Positions 34,346 through 36,984 of a DNA stretch of 36,984 nt are shown here, one piece after another (position 1 is the first letter of the stretch; each line of letters begins with the position of its first letter). The position numbers and the translations under genes were made by a program. The DNA is taken from contig NZ_JALEIK010000030.1 of NCBI RefSeq assembly GCF_022770205.1, forward strand, positions 1 through 36,984, in the 5' to 3' direction. Source of the stretch: Helicobacter sp. (GTDB lineage Bacteria > Campylobacterota > Campylobacteria > Campylobacterales > Helicobacteraceae). The notes under the pieces were generated by a model. That model was not told the origin of the DNA. It worked only from the letters and a program-made list of their open reading frames with translations, and made no database searches.

Positions 34346-35005
34346 CTAACCCTTCAATAAATTAAACTCTTGCATTTTAAAGTCATAGCTATACACTTCT
34401 CCACACTCAATAATATAATACCAACCATAAATTTTAAGTGTGCGTGCAAGATATTTTTCCTTAACCTGCGGATAAGTAAAAAGATTCCTAATTTGTCTTT
34501 CAATATTAATCTGCTCCGTCAAATATGCACGCATTGCATCATTCTTTGGTTTTAGAGCTAAAACCTGCTCTTTTACAGGCGCAATCAATTTTAACCAATT
34601 TTGAACATTTGGCATACCCTGAAAATTCCCTTCCTCATACAATGCAGCACAACCCCCACAATGCGAATGCCCACAAATAATAATATTCTCAACTTGAAGT
34701 TCCTCAAGCGCATATTCTATGGCTGAAGTTGTTGCTAAATATTCCTTAGATTTACGATAAGGTGGCACGATATTTGCAATATTACGCACAACAAAAAGTT
34801 CTCCGGGCAATGTATTGGTAATAAGATTTGGCACAACCCTAGAATCTGCACAACCTACAAAAAGCGTATGGGGATTTTGCCCATCTTTTAGATTTTCAAA
34901 CAACTCCTTATAAGCCAAGAAATTCTCTTCTTTAAACTTGATTGCCCCTTTAAAAAGCAAATCTATTGAATTTGTTACATTCTTAGATTCTATATTTTCT
35001 TGCAT
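34346..35005 (-). CDS. can: Beta-class carbonic anhydrase
   Basis: Interconverts CO2 and bicarbonate; useful in CO2-rich, acid-exposed habitats. Zinc ligands are Cys52, His113 and Cys116, with the Asp54-Arg56 dyad in [17 protein letters not shown] (111-119) is diagnostic. No signal peptide, so cytoplasmic. Length 219 aa. Stop 2 nt before kdsA. Bicarbonate from this enzyme can feed acetyl-CoA carboxylase. Confidence 0.93.
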   Translation of the reverse strand: MQENIESKNVTNSIDLLFKGAIKFKEENFLAYKELFENLKDGQNPHTLFVGCADSRVVPNLITNTLPGELFVVRNIANIVPPYRKSKEYLATTSAIEYALEELQVENIIICGHSHCGGCAALYEEGNFQGMPNVQNWLKLIAPVKEQVLALKPKNDAMRAYLTEQINIERQIRNLFTYPQVKEKYLARTLKIYGWYYIIECGEVYSYDFKMQEFNLLKG

Positions 35006-35014
35006 TATTATTCT

Positions 35015-35791
35015 TTAAGGCTTAATCTTACTCACATCGCCAATCACACTAGATAAATCCTCGCCAATACTATACACATACAAGTCCACACGACGATTTT
35101 TAGCGCGCAATGCAGGAATGTCATTATTAGCAATCGGTGAAAACTCACCCTCACCCCCTCCTAAAATACGATTTTTCTCTAGCCCCTGCTTAAAGAGTAA
35201 ATCCGCCACATTCACTCCACGCGCCACAGAAAGCTCTAAATTATCTGCAAACACAGAGTTTTCACGCATTGGCGTATTATCTGTATGTCCAATCGCTTTA
35301 ACTAGCACTGCTTTTGGCATTCTTAAAAGCTCTAAACTCAAACGCTTTAAAAATGCGATTCCGCTAGGATTTGTAAGTTCTGCACTCCCCATAACAAAAA
35401 GCAACTCCTCTGGAATGCGGATAATCACACCTCTCTCAGCCTCTTCAAGCTCTACACTAGGACCATTTGAAATCCGATTAACTTCATTATAATCTGTAAT
35501 CAAACTTCCAAAAATATTCACAACATTATCCATCTCTACTTGCGTTTCAATGGGTGTAGCTTTGATGGGGGCTGGGGGATTAATTTGGCTTTGTGAGCCT
35601 TTTTCAAGCACTGCGAGAGAACCTTCTAGTGAGCCTACTGCTTGGGCAATTCTTTGCGTGTCAAAAGTCGCCATTGAAAGCAATAGAATAAAAAATGTCA
35701 AAATCAGCGTAACCATATCGCCATAAGTCCCAAGCCACAAAGGCACACCCTTTGGACAATCACAAGCTGGACATTTCTTTTCTTTTGCCAC
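35015..35791 (-). CDS. MotB/PomB-like flagellar stator or OmpA-type protein
   Basis: One membrane helix (about 26-43) begins with Asp25 in L-G-T-Y-G-D-M-V-T-L-I-L-T-F-F-I-L-L, which matches the ion-binding Asp of MotB/PomB; the L-W-L-x-T-Y-G-D form is closer to PomB. The C-terminal OmpA domain (about 125-245) with GHTDNTPMR and the later NRRVDLYV binds peptidoglycan. Cys7, Cys10 and Cys12 precede the helix. GTG start at 35791 with AAAGGA 6 nt upstream. No motA/pomA partner is adjacent; the gene leads the carbonic anhydrase-to-pyrF run. Confidence 0.85.
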   Translation of the reverse strand: MAKEKKCPACDCPKGVPLWLGTYGDMVTLILTFFILLLSMATFDTQRIAQAVGSLEGSLAVLEKGSQSQINPPAPIKATPIETQVEMDNVVNIFGSLITDYNEVNRISNGPSVELEEAERGVIIRIPEELLFVMGSAELTNPSGIAFLKRLSLELLRMPKAVLVKAIGHTDNTPMRENSVFADNLELSVARGVNVADLLFKQGLEKNRILGGGEGEFSPIANNDIPALRAKNRRVDLYVYSIGEDLSSVIGDVSKIKP

Positions 35792-35817
35792 TGCTTTCCT
35801 TTTTCCAAAATTTCAGG

Positions 35818-35842
35818 ATTATAGCCTATATTTGGTTATAAT
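35818..35842. promoter_or_regulatory. Divergent -10 boxes for the MotB-like gene and dedA
   Basis: TATAAT occurs on the minus strand at 35823-35818 (27 nt before the GTG at 35791) and on the plus strand at 35837-35842 (32 nt before the TTG at 35875). The boxes are only 13 bp apart, so transcription of the two genes probably competes. Confidence 0.6.
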
Positions 35843-35874
35843 ATTGTTTAATTTTTAAATTTTGTGAGGAAATT

Positions 35875-36486
35875 TTGCACGCAATTCTTAACTTTATTGT
35901 GGAATCCATAAGTGCTTTAGGCTATTTTGGAATCTTTTTTATGATGTTTTTAGAAAGCAGTTTCATCCCTTTTCCTAGTGAAATTGTTATGATTCCAGCA
36001 GGATATTTAGCGCACCAAGGGGAGATGCACCTCTTTTTAGTCATTCTTTGTGGAATCTTAGGATCACTTAGTGGCGCACTTTTAAATTATTATTTAGCAC
36101 TACATTTTGGGCGTGAGTTACTTATAAAATGGGGTAAATATTTCTTTTTTGACGCAACAACAATGGCGAAAATGGAAAACTTTTTTGCAAAACACGGACA
36201 TATCTCTACATTAAGCGGGCGTTTAATACCAGTGATTAGACAATACATTTCTTTGCCCGCTGGAATTGGAAAAATGCCTTTATCCCTTTTTTGCTTCTAC
36301 ACAAGCTTAGGGGCTGGAATTTGGGTAGCAATCCTAACAACTCTTGGTTATTTTCTAGGACAAAATGCAACAATCTTAAAAGACTATCTCCACAGCATTA
36401 CAATCATTCTAATTCTCCTTGTGTGCGGCGGAATTGGGGTGTATGTTGTTTGGCATAAAAAACAAAAAGCCAAAACTTCAAAATAA
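35875..36486 (+). CDS. DedA-family membrane protein
   Basis: Five or six hydrophobic segments in 203 aa. FFMMFLESSFIPFPSEIVM and GAGIWVAILTTLGYFLGQ carry the DedA/VTT signatures, with Glu27 in L-E-S-S-F-I-P-F-P-S-E and SGRLIPVIRQYISLPAGIG in the second re-entrant region. DedA proteins act in lipid-carrier or proton-linked membrane homeostasis; relatives flip undecaprenyl phosphate or phosphatidylethanolamine. TTG start with GAGGA 6 nt upstream. Confidence 0.88.
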   Translation: MHAILNFIVESISALGYFGIFFMMFLESSFIPFPSEIVMIPAGYLAHQGEMHLFLVILCGILGSLSGALLNYYLALHFGRELLIKWGKYFFFDATTMAKMENFFAKHGHISTLSGRLIPVIRQYISLPAGIGKMPLSLFCFYTSLGAGIWVAILTTLGYFLGQNATILKDYLHSITIILILLVCGGIGVYVVWHKKQKAKTSK

Positions 36487-36536
36487 TTACTTAAAAGATT
36501 TTAGATTCCATAATGCGCAAGTAAAATGCGTTAATA

Positions 36537-36614
36537 TGGGGTGGGCGATGGGGATCGAACCCACGACCCTCAGGACCACAATCTGATGCTCTAACCAACT
36601 GAGCTACGCCCACC
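36537..36614 (-). tRNA. tRNA-His (GTG anticodon)
   Basis: Minus-strand cloverleaf with acceptor stem GTGGGCG/CGCCCAC, anticodon loop TTGTGGT and T-loop TTCGATC. An extra G at -1 (36614) faces discriminator C73 (36540), the identity pair of histidine tRNA. CCA is encoded (36539-36537). Confidence 0.95.
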
Positions 36615-36629
36615 ATAGAAGTTAAAAAG

Positions 36630-36707
36630 TGGTCGGGGCGAAAGGATTCGAACCTTCGACCCCTTGGTCCCAAACCAAGTGCGCTAACCAGGCTGCGCTA
36701 CGCCCCG
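36630..36707 (-). tRNA. tRNA-Pro (TGG anticodon)
   Basis: Minus-strand cloverleaf with acceptor stem CGGGGCG/CGCCCCG, D-arm GTAGCGCAGCCTGG, anticodon loop TTTGGGA and T-loop TTCGAATC. CCA is encoded (36632-36630). It is transcribed first, 15 nt before the histidine tRNA. Confidence 0.95.
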
Positions 36708-36721
36708 ACTAAAAAGCAGTA

Positions 36722-36750
36722 ATTATACTTTTAAAATCCCTATTTGTCAA
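36722..36750 (-). promoter_or_regulatory. Perfect sigma-70 consensus promoter of the tRNA pair
   Basis: TTGACA (36750-36745), 17 nt, then TATAAT (36727-36722), ending 14 bases before the tRNA-Pro 5' end. Both hexamers match the E. coli consensus exactly, rare for this bacterial group where -35 boxes are poorly conserved; it suggests strong constitutive tRNA transcription. Confidence 0.9.
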
Positions 36751-36787
36751 GAAAACCCCTAAAAACAGAAGCCTTGCAATAATAACT

Positions 36788-36984
36788 TTAATTGTGCTTT
36801 TTAAAATCTTTGATTGATGCATTCTCACCAGCCACTAATTTAGCACTACTACCATCATCTCCGATTATTCCGTTGTTTTCAAATTTTTCAATGGAGCCTT
36901 TATTTTCAATTGTGATGGAACCACTCCCTTTTGTAAATTTTAATGTTCCATTGTTTGTGAAATTTGTAATAGTTCCTGAGTTTG
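36788..36984 (-). CDS. C-terminus of a repetitive beta-helix surface protein (cut by window edge)
   Basis: The frame enters from the right edge; the last 64 residues before TAA (36790-36788) contain NSGTITNFTNNGTL and further I-x-N/K-F-x-N-N-G-x-I units, as in the passenger repeats of Helicobacter autotransporters. The usual C-terminal membrane barrel, which ends in an aromatic residue, is not at this end: the protein stops in KDFKKHN. It may be a barrel-less repeat protein, a secreted partner, or a truncated autotransporter. Only the tail is visible. Confidence 0.65.
   Translation of the reverse strand, partial: NSGTITNFTNNGTLKFTKGSGSITIENKGSIEKFENNGIIGDDGSSAKLVAGENASIKDFKKHN

Noticed and set aside
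36491-36673. 60-aa ORF across the tRNA genes
   Set aside because: Antisense-free shadow of tRNA sequence; the cloverleaves explain the conservation.

Overview
The window looks like a chromosomal segment of a Helicobacter-type campylobacterotan (epsilonproteobacterium). The DNA is AT-rich and genes are packed in long same-strand runs with 4-nt ATGA overlaps. The gene set fits this group: a short zinc-binding RecO, AddB, a ~120-aa DksA, biosynthetic-type arginine decarboxylase SpeA, an Hcp/Sel1-like secreted protein, DedA and an N-G-T-rich surface protein. From memory, the orders accD-rlmH-dksA, amiA-NMO-tyrS-spoT-rpoZ-pyrH and kdsA-ribH-nusB-pyrF are as in Campylobacter jejuni. No species can be named from sequence alone.

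Layout. 1-1100 is a decayed accessory patch: the end of an unknown gene, a frameshifted fragment resembling the N-terminus of a Mu-like transposase, competing hairpins, a 46-aa ORF and an unrecognised 195-aa protein. 1097-4696: MnmC-like methyltransferase, then accD, rlmH, dksA and a membrane protein. 4714-13354 is one nine-gene minus-strand run (pyrH, rpoZ, spoT, tyrS, nitronate monooxygenase, amiA, two membrane proteins, stand-alone trpB). 13505-16188 is a type IIG restriction-modification enzyme in two pieces. 16197-19290: nnr, thiG, a regulatory remnant and recO. 19292-25904: der, an EamA permease, a DUF2130 protein, a RelB/DinJ-type antitoxin remnant, a DUF4149 protein and addB. 25915-30724: tkt, cysE, speA and a flagellar-like mini-protein. 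30877-35791: a short flavoprotein, an Hcp-like protein, pyrF, nusB, ribH, kdsA, beta-carbonic anhydrase and a MotB/PomB-like stator protein. 35875 to the end: dedA, tRNA-His and tRNA-Pro with a consensus promoter, and the C-terminus of a repetitive surface protein.

How the genes work together. Most encode housekeeping functions: fatty-acid synthesis, rRNA/tRNA modification, the ppGpp/DksA/omega stringent-response triad, nucleotide, KDO, riboflavin and polyamine synthesis, and recombination repair. The variable layer sits between these blocks and consists largely of defence or selfish-element genes and their remains.

Most notable: (1) the type IIG R-M gene split at the boundary between its methyltransferase and target-recognition parts by a 44-nt promoter-like spacer; (2) a nitronate monooxygenase gene with both a G8 tract and an in-frame TAG, behind which the last 17 codons are still intact and end in an ATGA overlap with amiA; (3) an XRE-like remnant, perfect dyad and small ORF upstream of recO; (4) an antitoxin remnant beside a dyad that flanks a -10 box; (5) a 70-aa protein carrying only the C-terminal motif of flagellar rod/hook proteins, with 10-bp phased T-tracts upstream of its promoter.
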